Below are positions 16,939-25,862 of a DNA stretch of 48,656 bases, one piece after another (position 1 is the first letter of the stretch; the number at the start of each line of letters is the position of its first letter). The stretch is from the NCBI RefSeq assembly GCF_039541915.1, contig NZ_BAABHD010000068.1:1-48656 (forward strand). Direction: 5' to 3'. The notes under the pieces are model-generated. The model had not been told where the DNA came from. It made no database searches and worked only from the letters and a program-made list of their open reading frames with translations. The stretch is from Nibrella saemangeumensis. GTDB taxonomy: Bacteria; Bacteroidota; Bacteroidia; Cytophagales; Spirosomataceae. Position numbers and translations under genes: made by a program.

Positions 16939-19044
16939 TTAATTGTGGGTTACCTCCCAAAAATCAAGGTAGGCCGCGTTGAGCAGGTAAGCATTCTTCT
17001 GGTACGAAAACCCTAGAATAGTATTGGTATATGTATTCGAACTGTTACCTGGGTTTTGTAGAAGTCTTTTAATCGTATTCGACGCAGGATCATACGACAC
17101 CGTCTCCTGCATGCTTACGATATAACCAAGCTGACCGCTGCTGTAGGCTGTACATTGACGAGTAGCGTTGGCAATGGCAAACGGAAAGTTGGTTTTAAGC
17201 TGCCACTCATCGGAAGCTGGATTGTAGCTGTACAACATGGCCACATCCTGATTCTGACCAATGCTAACCCCGTAAAGGATACCATTGACAGAAAAGGCGC
17301 CGGAAAAGACCGACGAAGCCGGCAGCAGGTTTGTACGCTTCCGCGCCCAGGTATCATTCACAGCGCTGTACTCCCACAGGCTCCCGCCTTCCTCACCAGC
17401 CAGCAGATAAACCTTGTTGCCGATGCCAGTCATTACATAAGGCCTGTTGTTCGAATATTGATTGCTGGTTATTGGTAATCCGGGTGCTTTTACCTCCTTC
17501 CATTCATTAGTAGCCGGTTTGTATCGCCACATTGTAGGCGGTGTCGACTCGTACATTTTGCCGCTAAGAATATAGGCCTGATCGTCTATAACAACCGTGC
17601 CCAGATTACTGCCGGAGAAGGCCCCTGCCATGACAGGCAAATCCGGGAGCCGCTGCCAATCGTACAGTTGGGGATTGTAGCGATACGCCTGAACCGGTGA
17701 ATAAAAATCACGCGAGAAAAGAAAATAACCGTTGTCCTGAAGGGCAAAGGCAGCAATAGGCGTGCCCGGACTACCCGAAAAGGGCCCAATATCCCGGTTT
17801 GCGCGTTTCACCCAGGGAGCTGTATACGTAAAAGAAATCCGCTGGCTATCCTCCTGCTCGGCGGAGGTGACCTTCAGATCGACCAGGCTGGTTGGCCGGG
17901 GGAAAACACCATCGGCCGGATTAAACAAAAACTCGGTACTCACCCTGGCATCAGCATCGGCTCGTACACCCGCAAAGGTCACTGCTGGCTTACTAAAACC
18001 ACTGCCGGTGACTTTTACCCATTTAGATACACCAGAGCTGAGCAGTTCGACCGAAGCAATTTTAGGTGGCTTCATCTGAAACAAGTCCGGTGCCGGATCT
18101 GATACAATGGTGCGACTGGAGCTTACCCGTGCCAGCTTGACTGAACTAAACCGCCGGTCAAGCGCCGGTACAACCGCTTTTATTTCGGTCGGATTTACGT
18201 CCGTGACCACCCCCTGAATCTGATAATAGTTGTAATCGAAGACGACGCGCCAGTATTGAGGAGCACCCGAAAAGTTTTTTCCCGTAATGGTTAAGGTCTC
18301 TCCAAACGTACCCAGGGCAGGACTTATTCCGGCAATTATCGGTCTACTGGTATCCAGTTTAAAGGTGGCCGTAGACGTAGCTATCCCCGCAACCGTTTTT
18401 ATACTAATCTTGCATTCCTCTTTGGTAAGGCTTTCGGGAACCAGGCAGCGTATGACGGTGGGTGTCGCCGATAGTACCTTAGCCGGTAGGCCCTCATCAA
18501 AAAATACGGTGATGTTCTCAGACAGATAACTGAAGTTGGTACCGGTAATAGTTAAGGTATCTCCCCAGACAGCACTTTCCGGCTGAATTTGGGTGATTAC
18601 TGGCAGAGCAGACCCCTGACTGACAAACGCCACCGGCTGGCCATAAACGGTATACCCGTCTTTAGTTTTCAGATAAGCACGAACGGAGTATGACTGCCCT
18701 GCCTCCAGCCCGTAACTAACGGTTGACTGGAAAGCTGACCCGCCCCTGAGAGAGCCTAGTGAGATTCGCTCCATCGCTGTAAAATTCTCCGGAATATCCT
18801 TAAAATCGGGTTGGGAAGACACCGCCTTTCTCCAGATAAAGCCATGATCAATGATGTCGCTGGTGCCGGACGACAGCACTGTGCCGCCAAATGTAGCGCT
18901 GGCCTTCTCAACGGCTAGCACCAGGGTTTCACGTAATCGGGGATAATCGCGCTGTTCAAATGCCTCTTCCTGTCGGCAGGCAGTGAGCGAACAAAACAGC
19001 CACAGAAACAAAAGCCAGTGGCGTAGGGCTGATTTTAAAATCAT
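16939..19044 (-). CDS. TIG/IPT and kelch-repeat lipoprotein
   Basis: The 701-residue product starts with a lipoprotein signal ending in lipobox LTAC (C23), so it is lipid-anchored, probably on the outer membrane. Residues ~40-140 resemble a fibronectin-like fold. Three IPT/TIG domains follow (starts near PVITQIQPESAVWGDTLTITG, PIIAGISPALGTFGETLTITG and PKIASVELLSSGVSKWVKVTG). The C-terminal half (~430-700) is a kelch-type propeller with repeats such as YRYNPQLYDWQRLPDLPV and WRYKPATNEWKEV. Such proteins bind surface glycans or proteins; no enzyme motif is seen. It lies 11 bases after the beta-barrel-like gene on the same strand, so the two probably form an operon. Confidence 0.85.
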   Translation of the reverse strand: MILKSALRHWLLFLWLFCSLTACRQEEAFEQRDYPRLRETLVLAVEKASATFGGTVLSSGTSDIIDHGFIWRKAVSSQPDFKDIPENFTAMERISLGSLRGGSAFQSTVSYGLEAGQSYSVRAYLKTKDGYTVYGQPVAFVSQGSALPVITQIQPESAVWGDTLTITGTNFSYLSENITVFFDEGLPAKVLSATPTVIRCLVPESLTKEECKISIKTVAGIATSTATFKLDTSRPIIAGISPALGTFGETLTITGKNFSGAPQYWRVVFDYNYYQIQGVVTDVNPTEIKAVVPALDRRFSSVKLARVSSSRTIVSDPAPDLFQMKPPKIASVELLSSGVSKWVKVTGSGFSKPAVTFAGVRADADARVSTEFLFNPADGVFPRPTSLVDLKVTSAEQEDSQRISFTYTAPWVKRANRDIGPFSGSPGTPIAAFALQDNGYFLFSRDFYSPVQAYRYNPQLYDWQRLPDLPVMAGAFSGSNLGTVVIDDQAYILSGKMYESTPPTMWRYKPATNEWKEVKAPGLPITSNQYSNNRPYVMTGIGNKVYLLAGEEGGSLWEYSAVNDTWARKRTNLLPASSVFSGAFSVNGILYGVSIGQNQDVAMLYSYNPASDEWQLKTNFPFAIANATRQCTAYSSGQLGYIVSMQETVSYDPASNTIKRLLQNPGNSSNTYTNTILGFSYQKNAYLLNAAYLDFWEVTHN

Positions 19045-19055
19045 TGTAGAGAAGA

Positions 19056-20336
19056 TTAACGAAACTGAAGACCGAGCGAGAACTGGAAAGCCTGATAGGG
19101 CGCTTCAGCCAGGGACGTTAATCCGGCAGCGTGTGGCGCTTTGGTTGCGTCAATATTGTCAAACTGCGCAATGCCGGCCAGCGCCATCTCGTAACGGCCT
19201 TCGACCACTCCGGAAAAGTTCTGGTTCAGCGGAATCTTCAGACCAAGGGCACCGGTAACACTTATTGCCAGCTGGTGCGGAACAAAAAAAGGATAACGAA
19301 AGCTGTTAACCAGCCTGTTCTGCTGCCTCTCAATGGAATAACTACTCTCGTAACGCAGCGGAAGTAGCAGCGACGACCCGACTGCCAGGTACGGTCTTGC
19401 CTGAAAACCCGGCACATTATAACGAACTTGTACCGGTATACGCAAGGAACTCATCTGCAGCCACAAATCCTGACGTTGCAGCACCCGTCTATCCGCCCCC
19501 TCGTCTATTTCTTCGGTTGACGAAAACCGGAAGGCTTCGTGTAGGAAGCTTAGCCCGGTTTGGAAAGAAAACCGCTCCGAGATACGGGGAGATGTAAGCA
19601 CCAACCAGCAGGTAGGGTAGGGAATAAATGATCGGGTTGGATGTAAAATAGCGTTTACCGGTACCCAGTTTGTCGGTAAGATGGATAACGTGGATCGATG
19701 CCAGCTCAGGCCTATGCCCATTGACACGGACGTCCGCGGTTTTGCCGTCACAGCAATCAACCTGGTGGGTGTATTCGCCGGACGACAATGATTATAGACC
19801 TCAAAAATGGCCATCAGGTCACCATCCCTCAGGAGTGCTTTCTGCAGCAAAGGCTGCACCGCCGGACAATCGGCCATGACCTGATCATTCAGCAAATTGG
19901 CAAACAGCCTGTTTCTGGCTATATAAGGCCTGCCAGACCTGTATACCGTTGTATCCTGAGACACCGACACCAGTTCTTTCAGGGATTCGCTGCCTTTCTG
20001 CACATAATACTGGTGACTGTTCTTATACAAGACCGCATGTCCGTCGGCCAGTACCTGCATAAACAGCCGGGAACCGTTGACCTGCACCGAGCGATATACC
20101 CGACCACCATCAAATCCATATCCCAGTAGTTCATCCGGTTGATAACATGCCACGGCTTGTTTCACGGAAGCACGGTAGCAACAGGACAGCGCCTGCTGGT
20201 GAGTCTCTACGTACCGGACCAAACCGCGCAGGGTATCACCCGGAGTTTTGACGATGTAACCCGGACGGTATTCGCGCTGCGCAAAAACAACTTGTCCGGC
20301 GAGAAAGAAGCAAAGAAAAAGAAACCGGCGGGTCAT
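19056..20336 (-). CDS. Putative outer-membrane beta-barrel protein with N-terminal soluble domain
   Basis: From ATG 20336 the product is 426 residues with a good signal peptide (MTRRFLFLCFFLAGQVVFAQ). An ATG at 20348 adds four residues. The N-terminal ~190 residues start with the GYIVKTPGDTLRGLVRY pattern seen in many Cytophagales secreted proteins of unknown role. From about residue 200 the chain shows alternating amphipathic strands (VSMGIGLSWHRSTLSI, ERFSFQTGLSFLHEAF, ISVTGALGLKIPL) and ends in aromatic-plus-basic FQFSLGLQFR, as in porin-family/OmpW-like beta-barrels. The TIG/kelch lipoprotein gene follows 11 bases downstream, so they may form an envelope complex. It is divergent from the sigma factor gene. 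Confidence 0.65.
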   Translation of the reverse strand: MTRRFLFLCFFLAGQVVFAQREYRPGYIVKTPGDTLRGLVRYVETHQQALSCCYRASVKQAVACYQPDELLGYGFDGGRVYRSVQVNGSRLFMQVLADGHAVLYKNSHQYYVQKGSESLKELVSVSQDTTVYRSGRPYIARNRLFANLLNDQVMADCPAVQPLLQKALLRDGDLMAIFEVYNHCRPANTPTRLIAVTAKPRTSVSMGIGLSWHRSTLSILPTNWVPVNAILHPTRSFIPYPTCWLVLTSPRISERFSFQTGLSFLHEAFRFSSTEEIDEGADRRVLQRQDLWLQMSSLRIPVQVRYNVPGFQARPYLAVGSSLLLPLRYESSYSIERQQNRLVNSFRYPFFVPHQLAISVTGALGLKIPLNQNFSGVVEGRYEMALAGIAQFDNIDATKAPHAAGLTSLAEAPYQAFQFSLGLQFR

Positions 20337-20504
20337 TCCATTAATCATTCAAACTAACCCATAAACATACTTGAATACTTTAAAATTTTTTCGAAATCAT
20401 CTGATTTTTTGTCGCCAAATAAAGCCAATTGCCTGAATTGAAAGCAGTTCACAGAAAAACATCTGTCGAATTTTTTAAACAATTAAAACTATTTCTTGCA
20501 CTCC

Positions 20505-20532
20505 GCTAAGGGTAAAAAGATACGCTTCTGTC
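20505..20532 (+). promoter_or_regulatory. Candidate ECF-type promoter before the sigma gene
   Basis: GCTAAGGGTAA (20505-20515) is followed after exactly 12 bases by CTGTC (20528-20532). The same pair with the same spacing recurs before fecR at 21203-21230. GGGTA with a GTC about 15 bases on resembles ECF -35/-10 elements. The -10-like CTGTC ends 24 bases before the sigma start codon. Confidence 0.6.
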
Positions 20533-20556
20533 TATCTATGTGTAAGCGTTACCCCT

Positions 20557-21207
20557 ATGGCAGACTTATCCCTATCATTCTCAGAAGACTCCACCCGGCC
20601 AAACCCATTCCGCAAACCGGAACCGGTAACCACCGACGCTGAACTGCTGATCCGGCAGGCTTTCCAGGCCGAAGTGCGCAAAGGCTACGAACTGCTGTTC
20701 CGGCGGTATTACCGCGTGCTGTGCAGCCAGGCGGTGCGCTTTGTGTACTCCCGCGACATTGCCCAGGATATTGTCGGCGAAGTCTTTCTGAACTTCTGGA
20801 AAACGCAGGCCCACCTGCATATTACGACCTCGTACCGGGCGTACCTGTTCACTGCCGTTCGCAACCGGGTGTACAATCATTTGCAGGACGAACTCAGAAA
20901 AGATAATCTGCTGGGTAAACAAACCGATACGTTTGAAGAGCCACCCGCCGACGATGACCCGCAGCAGATGCTTCAGTTTACGGAGCTATACAACCGGATC
21001 GAAGAGGAAATCCGTGTGCTGCCTCCGCAGTGCCAGCGGGTGTTTCTGCTGAGCCGCTTTGAGGGCAGAAAGAACCGTGAAATCGCTGATGAACTTCAGA
21101 TTTCGATAAAAACGGTGGAGGCCCATATGTTCCGGGCGCTCTCGCACCTGCGCCGGGCGCTCCAGATCGGCCTGATGACCCTGCTCAGTTTATTGATTGC
21201 CAGCTAA
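20557..21207 (+). CDS. ECF-type RNA polymerase sigma-70 factor (FecI-like)
   Basis: The 216-residue protein has region sigma-2 (about 40-105: ELLFRRYYRVLCSQAVRFVYSRDIAQDIVGEVFLNFW) and sigma-4 (about 145-200: LPPQCQRVFLLSRFEGRKNREIADEL...ISIKTVEAHMFRALSHLR), the layout of Bacteroidota FecI-type sigma factors of about 190-220 residues. It directs RNA polymerase to a small set of promoters when released by its anti-sigma factor. The C-terminus ends in a short hydrophobic tail (GLMTLLSLLIAS), which may touch the membrane. FecR, SusC and SusD follow, so those genes are its expected targets. A bipartite repeat 25 bases before the start suggests self-regulation. Confidence 0.94.
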   Translation: MADLSLSFSEDSTRPNPFRKPEPVTTDAELLIRQAFQAEVRKGYELLFRRYYRVLCSQAVRFVYSRDIAQDIVGEVFLNFWKTQAHLHITTSYRAYLFTAVRNRVYNHLQDELRKDNLLGKQTDTFEEPPADDDPQQMLQFTELYNRIEEEIRVLPPQCQRVFLLSRFEGRKNREIADELQISIKTVEAHMFRALSHLRRALQIGLMTLLSLLIAS

Positions 21208-21230
21208 GGGTAATCACCGTTTTTCCTGTC
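21203..21230 (+). promoter_or_regulatory. Second copy of the candidate ECF-type promoter, before fecR
   Basis: GCTAAGGGTAA (21203-21213) overlaps the sigma gene stop codon; after 12 bases comes CTGTC (21226-21230), 27 bases before the FecR start. The words and spacing equal those at 20505-20532, while the 12 intervening bases differ, as expected for a promoter rather than a copied segment. Confidence 0.6.
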
Positions 21231-21257
21231 AACGTTTACAAAAGCCTTACACCCAAG

Positions 21258-22262
21258 ATGGACAACTCAGTTAATAAACATACCCTGTTTGAGCATTTTG
21301 CGGGCCGCATCACGCCCATTCAGCGCAAGCTGATTGAGGACTGGCTGCAGACGCCCACCCACCGTGAACTGTACTATGAATGGCTGGAGGAGTGGGAACG
21401 GCTCAACCTCCAGTACGCAGCCGACGATCAGGACGCCCTGACGGCTTCGCTCGCCCAGATCGACGCCTGGCAGCAACAGCAGCCGACAACCAGCGCGGAA
21501 GACCCGCTTGATACCAACCGGTTTCGGCTCAGCTTTCGGTGGGTCGCAGCCGCCACGGTAGTGCTGGTGGCGCTGGCGACGCTCCTGTACGCTAACCGCA
21601 CGCACCTGCTGTACCGGACCATCGAAACGGCCTACGGCGAAATCCGCAAAGAGACCTTACCCGACGGCAGCGTTGTCACCCTCAACGCCCACTCGTCGCT
21701 GCGGGTACCCCGCTTTGGTTTCGGCCAACGCACCCGCGAAGTGTACCTGACCGGCGAAGCGGCTTTTTCGGTCACCCACACTCCCGACGATCAGCAGTTT
21801 GTGGTAAAAACGGCCAGGGGATTCGATGTGGTGGTGCTTGGCACGGAATTCACCGTATCGGCCCGGCAGCGCGACGCCAAAGTCGTGCTGAACCAAGGCA
21901 AGGTACAGGTCAAATACTACGCCAACGCCGAGAAGCCCCGTGAATTAACCATGAAACCCGGCGAACTGATGAAGCTGAATCCGGCGGGTACCGTTTCGGT
22001 GAAGCAGATTCCGAAGCCGGAAAATCACTCGGCCTGGCAGGAACACCGCTTCGTGTTCGACCAGACCTCGCTAACCGAAATCGCCAACCTGCTGCACGAA
22101 AACTACGGCCTCACGGTGGAGATTCGGGAGCCGGCACTGGCTGAGCGCACCGTATCGGGTTCTTTCCAGGCGAAAACCGCCGACGAACTGCTTCAGGTGA
22201 TCGCCGAACTGCTCGAAATCAACTTTAATCGCCAGAACGACACCGTCACTTTTTTTGAATAA
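21258..22262 (+). CDS. FecR-family anti-sigma factor
   Basis: The 334-residue protein has a cytoplasmic N-terminal domain (1-90) that would hold the sigma factor, one membrane helix (about 95-111, VAAATVVLVALATLLYA), a FecR domain (about 124-215: TAYGEIRKETLPDGSVVTLNAHSS, VYLTGEAAFSVTH, VVVLGTEFTVSA) and a C-terminal DUF4974 domain (about 262-333: FVFDQTSLTEIANLLHENYG, SGSFQAKTADELLQVI). It carries the signal from the SusC STN domain in the periplasm to the ECF sigma. It follows the sigma gene by 50 bases, with its own candidate promoter, and precedes SusC by 20 bases. Confidence 0.94.
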   Translation: MDNSVNKHTLFEHFAGRITPIQRKLIEDWLQTPTHRELYYEWLEEWERLNLQYAADDQDALTASLAQIDAWQQQQPTTSAEDPLDTNRFRLSFRWVAAATVVLVALATLLYANRTHLLYRTIETAYGEIRKETLPDGSVVTLNAHSSLRVPRFGFGQRTREVYLTGEAAFSVTHTPDDQQFVVKTARGFDVVVLGTEFTVSARQRDAKVVLNQGKVQVKYYANAEKPRELTMKPGELMKLNPAGTVSVKQIPKPENHSAWQEHRFVFDQTSLTEIANLLHENYGLTVEIREPALAERTVSGSFQAKTADELLQVIAELLEINFNRQNDTVTFFE

Positions 22263-22282
22263 TTCCAACCACCTTATAGATC

Positions 22283-25200
22283 ATGAAGCGACAACTACGA
22301 CAACTGGGCCTGCGGACGCTCCTCCTCGGGGCGCTGGTGGCCGGTAAACAACCCGTCTGGAGCCAGACGCTGGCCATGGCCCGGCAAGCGCCAAAAGCCG
22401 ACCCATCGGCGGTACCTGCCGTTCGCAAACTAAAAGACGTCTTGAATGAACTGAAGTCCCGCCACCGCGTAGACATTCTGTTTGAAGACAAGACCATTGA
22501 AGGCTTCACCGTGCCAACCAACATTCTGGCCGGCAGCAACCAGGTCGAGACCTCGCTCGACCGGCTGCTGCAACCGTTTGGCCTGCGCTACAAGCGGATA
22601 AAAGACGGCTCGTACATCATCCTGAACAAGCGGGCGGACAAGAAAACGGCACAGACCACCGATGCGCGATTTCCCGAAGCAGCCCGTCCGGCAGATGCTC
22701 CCGCCCAATCGGCGGAAAGAACCGTAATCGAAAATATGGCAACCCTCCAGCCGCATGAAATGCAGGCTCCGCAGGACATTGCGGTGCGCGGCCGGGTAAC
22801 GGATGCCGAGAAAGGCGAGGGCTTACCCGGTGTGAGCATCGCCGTGAAAGGCCTGAGCCGGGGTACTACCACCGACGCCAATGGTAACTACCAGATTAGC
22901 GTTCCCAATGAGAACTCGGTGCTGGTTTTTAGCTTTATCGGTTACGAACGACGCGAAATGCGGGTAGGTAACCAGACGACCATCAGCCTTAGTTTGACCC
23001 AATCGGATCAGACGCTGAATGAAGTGGTGGTGGTCGGTTACGGCACGCAGAAAAAGCGGGACATTACCGGTGCTGTCGCCAGTGTATCGTCGCAGGAAAT
23101 TAAAGCGGTACCGGTAATGGGTGCCGACCAGGCGCTGCAGGGCCGCGTGTCGGGTGTGCAGGTTGTGCAAACCTCTGGGGCACCGGGCGGAGCCGTTCAG
23201 GTACGCATCCGGGGCGTTAACTCAACCGCCGGGGGCGGAGCCAACCAGCCACTATACGTCATTGACGGTATTCCGCTCACCTGGAACGAAGGAGCCAATA
23301 GCCTGTCGGTGGGTAACGAAGGCAGCACCGGTGGGGCCGGCTCCAACAACTCCAGCCCGCTGGCTTCTATCAACCCAAATGATATTGAGAGTATTGAGGT
23401 CCTGAAAGATGCCTCGGCTACGGCCATTTACGGCTCCCGGGCCGCCAACGGGGTAGTCCTGATTACCACGAAAGCCGGTAAAGCCGGTAAAACCCAGATC
23501 AATTTCGATGCGTACTATGGCGTTCAGTCGCTCCGGAAGAAAATACCGGTGACCAACGCCACCGAACGGGCATCGTACATTTTTGAGCACCGCCGGAATG
23601 CCGGAACGCGGGGCAATGAGGTCTTTGATATCTGGGCGGTGAACCCGTACCTGCTGCAAACCGCTACCGACTGGCAGGATGCCGTTTTCCGGGAGGCACC
23701 CATGCAGAACTACAGCCTGTCGGGTTCGGGCGGTACCGAGCGGATCCAGTTTCTCGCCAGCGCCGACTATTTCAACCAGCAGGGTATCGTCATTAACACC
23801 TACTCCAAGCGGTACTCGACCCGTCTGAATCTGGATGTAAAAGCAACCGAGCGGCTGAAGTTCGGCACCCGCACCGCGCTGAGTTACCAGCAGGGTAACA
23901 ATATGGATAATGACGAGTTTTTTCAGGGGCAGCTCAACTACCTTACCGGTGCGAGCCCACTAGCCCCTGTATACGACTCGAACGGGCAGTTTGCCGGTCG
24001 CCCAAACAGTGTCATCAACTCCAACCTGTTTGTTGACGGAAACGGCAATACCGTAGCGAATCTGACAGAGCGGAAGCGGACCTACGACCGCTTCCGCATC
24101 AACTCCAGCGTGTATGGTGAACTGGAGATTCTGAAGGGACTAAAGTTCAAGTCGTTGTTTGGGGTGGATTACCTGTTCAATGATCTGACGAGCTTTAACC
24201 CGGTCTGGCAGCGGGGTATCGACGCCAACACGAACCAGACCATCTTTGTCAGCCAGCCCAAAACCTACAACTGGCTGGCCGACCAACTGCTTACCTATGA
24301 CCGCAGCTTCGGAGCGCATACCCTCAATGTGGTAGCCGGCTTCTCAGCCCAGCAGTTTACGCAGAAATTTATGGGTGCCGCGGCACAGGGCTCACCCTCC
24401 CGGGCGCTGGACCAGTTGAGCAATATGCCAACGCCCACCAGTGTTTTCGGGGGCGAAACGCCTTCGGCGCTGGTGTCGCAGTTTGTCCGGGCCAACTACA
24501 GTTTCCAGGATAAGTATCTGTTTACGGGTACGGTCCGGCGCGATGGTTCTTCCCGCTTTGGTGCTAATTACAAGTACGGTATCTTCCCGTCCTTCTCGGT
24601 CGGCTGGCGCATTTCGGAAGAACCCTTCCTGAAGAACAGTGCACTCATCAGCGACCTGAAACTACGGGCCAGCTACGGTTCAACGGGTAACCAGAACATC
24701 GGAGACTTCCTCTACTCGGCCGTGATGGGTGGCTCCAATGCCGTGTTTGGCAACACCATTGTCACGGGCGTCGCACCCAGCCGCTTCGAAAACCCAAATA
24801 TCCAGTGGGAGCGGAACAATCAGACTGATATTGGACTGGATATCAGCCTGCTCCAGGGGCGCATCAACCTGACCATGGACTATTACGATAAGCTGACCTC
24901 CGGCCTGCTTGGCCCGGCCCCGCTGTCGGTCATCTCGGGGGTTGGTAATGCCTATACCACGAACATCGGTAAAATACGCAACAGTGGCTTTGAGTTTGCC
25001 GCCAACGCCACCGTCATCAACTCGGGCGATTTCCGGTGGAATCTGGATTTCAACATCGCTACCAACAAGAATGAGGTGGTCAGTCTGGGAACACTGCCGT
25101 TTATCAACGGTGCCAGCGTTTGGCGGGTGAACGGGTACATTAACCGAACCGAAGTGGGTCATCCCATCGGTGGGTTCTATGTAGTGAAAGAACAAGGCCA

Positions 25201-25843
25201 GTACCAGACTTGGGAACAGGCGGCTGGAGCACCAGTTATCCGCATTGGCTCGCAGCCGTACTTCACCCCCGGCGACTTTATCCCCGTTGATCAGAACGGC
25301 GACAAAGTAATTGACGATAATGACCGGGTATGGTACGGTTCGCCTTTCCCCGACTTCTTCGGGGGCATTTCCAATACGTTCTCGTATAAAGGCCTGACCT
25401 TAAACCTGGTCGGCAACTACCAGCACGGCAACTTGCTGTGGAACCAGCCGCGGTTGCAGGCCGAGACATTTGAAGCCAATACCTGGCGATCTGTTTATGA
25501 AAACCGCTGGAAGCCCTGGGAGCCGGGCGTACAGACCTCTGTACCCATTCCGCGCAACAACAACCCGCTGATCCCTTCAAACCGGTACCTGGACGATGCT
25601 TCGTTCTTCCGCTTCCGGACCATTACCCTGGGTTATGAACTACCCAGGAACCTGATTCAGAAAGTCCTGCTGACGCGGGCACGGGTATTTGTCCAGGGTA
25701 ACAACCTGCTTACCTTCACCAAATACCCCGGCTGGGACCCGGAAGTGAACAGCTTCGGCTCCAACGTGACCACCAACGGTCTTGACGTCGGTGCCTATCC
25801 GATTGCCAAATCCATAACGGTAGGCATTAACCTGGGCTTCTAA
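22283..25843 (+). CDS. SusC/RagA-family TonB-dependent transporter with STN signalling domain
   Basis: The 1186-residue outer-membrane transporter has a signal peptide (to about residue 28), an STN/secretin-like signalling domain (about 48-116, LKDVLNELKSRHRVDILF...GSYIILNK), a low-complexity Ala/Pro linker, a CarboxypepD_reg domain (about 167-240), the TonB-box-like EVVVVGYGTQ (247-256), a plug with the RGVNS and YVIDGIPL motifs, and a 22-strand barrel ending in the typical SITVGINLGF. It imports a large ligand with TonB energy; the STN domain reports occupancy to FecR. The substrate is unknown. SusD follows 19 bases later; no glycoside hydrolase is linked. Confidence 0.95.
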   Translation: MKRQLRQLGLRTLLLGALVAGKQPVWSQTLAMARQAPKADPSAVPAVRKLKDVLNELKSRHRVDILFEDKTIEGFTVPTNILAGSNQVETSLDRLLQPFGLRYKRIKDGSYIILNKRADKKTAQTTDARFPEAARPADAPAQSAERTVIENMATLQPHEMQAPQDIAVRGRVTDAEKGEGLPGVSIAVKGLSRGTTTDANGNYQISVPNENSVLVFSFIGYERREMRVGNQTTISLSLTQSDQTLNEVVVVGYGTQKKRDITGAVASVSSQEIKAVPVMGADQALQGRVSGVQVVQTSGAPGGAVQVRIRGVNSTAGGGANQPLYVIDGIPLTWNEGANSLSVGNEGSTGGAGSNNSSPLASINPNDIESIEVLKDASATAIYGSRAANGVVLITTKAGKAGKTQINFDAYYGVQSLRKKIPVTNATERASYIFEHRRNAGTRGNEVFDIWAVNPYLLQTATDWQDAVFREAPMQNYSLSGSGGTERIQFLASADYFNQQGIVINTYSKRYSTRLNLDVKATERLKFGTRTALSYQQGNNMDNDEFFQGQLNYLTGASPLAPVYDSNGQFAGRPNSVINSNLFVDGNGNTVANLTERKRTYDRFRINSSVYGELEILKGLKFKSLFGVDYLFNDLTSFNPVWQRGIDANTNQTIFVSQPKTYNWLADQLLTYDRSFGAHTLNVVAGFSAQQFTQKFMGAAAQGSPSRALDQLSNMPTPTSVFGGETPSALVSQFVRANYSFQDKYLFTGTVRRDGSSRFGANYKYGIFPSFSVGWRISEEPFLKNSALISDLKLRASYGSTGNQNIGDFLYSAVMGGSNAVFGNTIVTGVAPSRFENPNIQWERNNQTDIGLDISLLQGRINLTMDYYDKLTSGLLGPAPLSVISGVGNAYTTNIGKIRNSGFEFAANATVINSGDFRWNLDFNIATNKNEVVSLGTLPFINGASVWRVNGYINRTEVGHPIGGFYVVKEQGQYQTWEQAAGAPVIRIGSQPYFTPGDFIPVDQNGDKVIDDNDRVWYGSPFPDFFGGISNTFSYKGLTLNLVGNYQHGNLLWNQPRLQAETFEANTWRSVYENRWKPWEPGVQTSVPIPRNNNPLIPSNRYLDDASFFRFRTITLGYELPRNLIQKVLLTRARVFVQGNNLLTFTKYPGWDPEVNSFGSNVTTNGLDVGAYPIAKSITVGINLGF

Positions 25844-25862
25844 TTCTAAACCGGAAATCACC

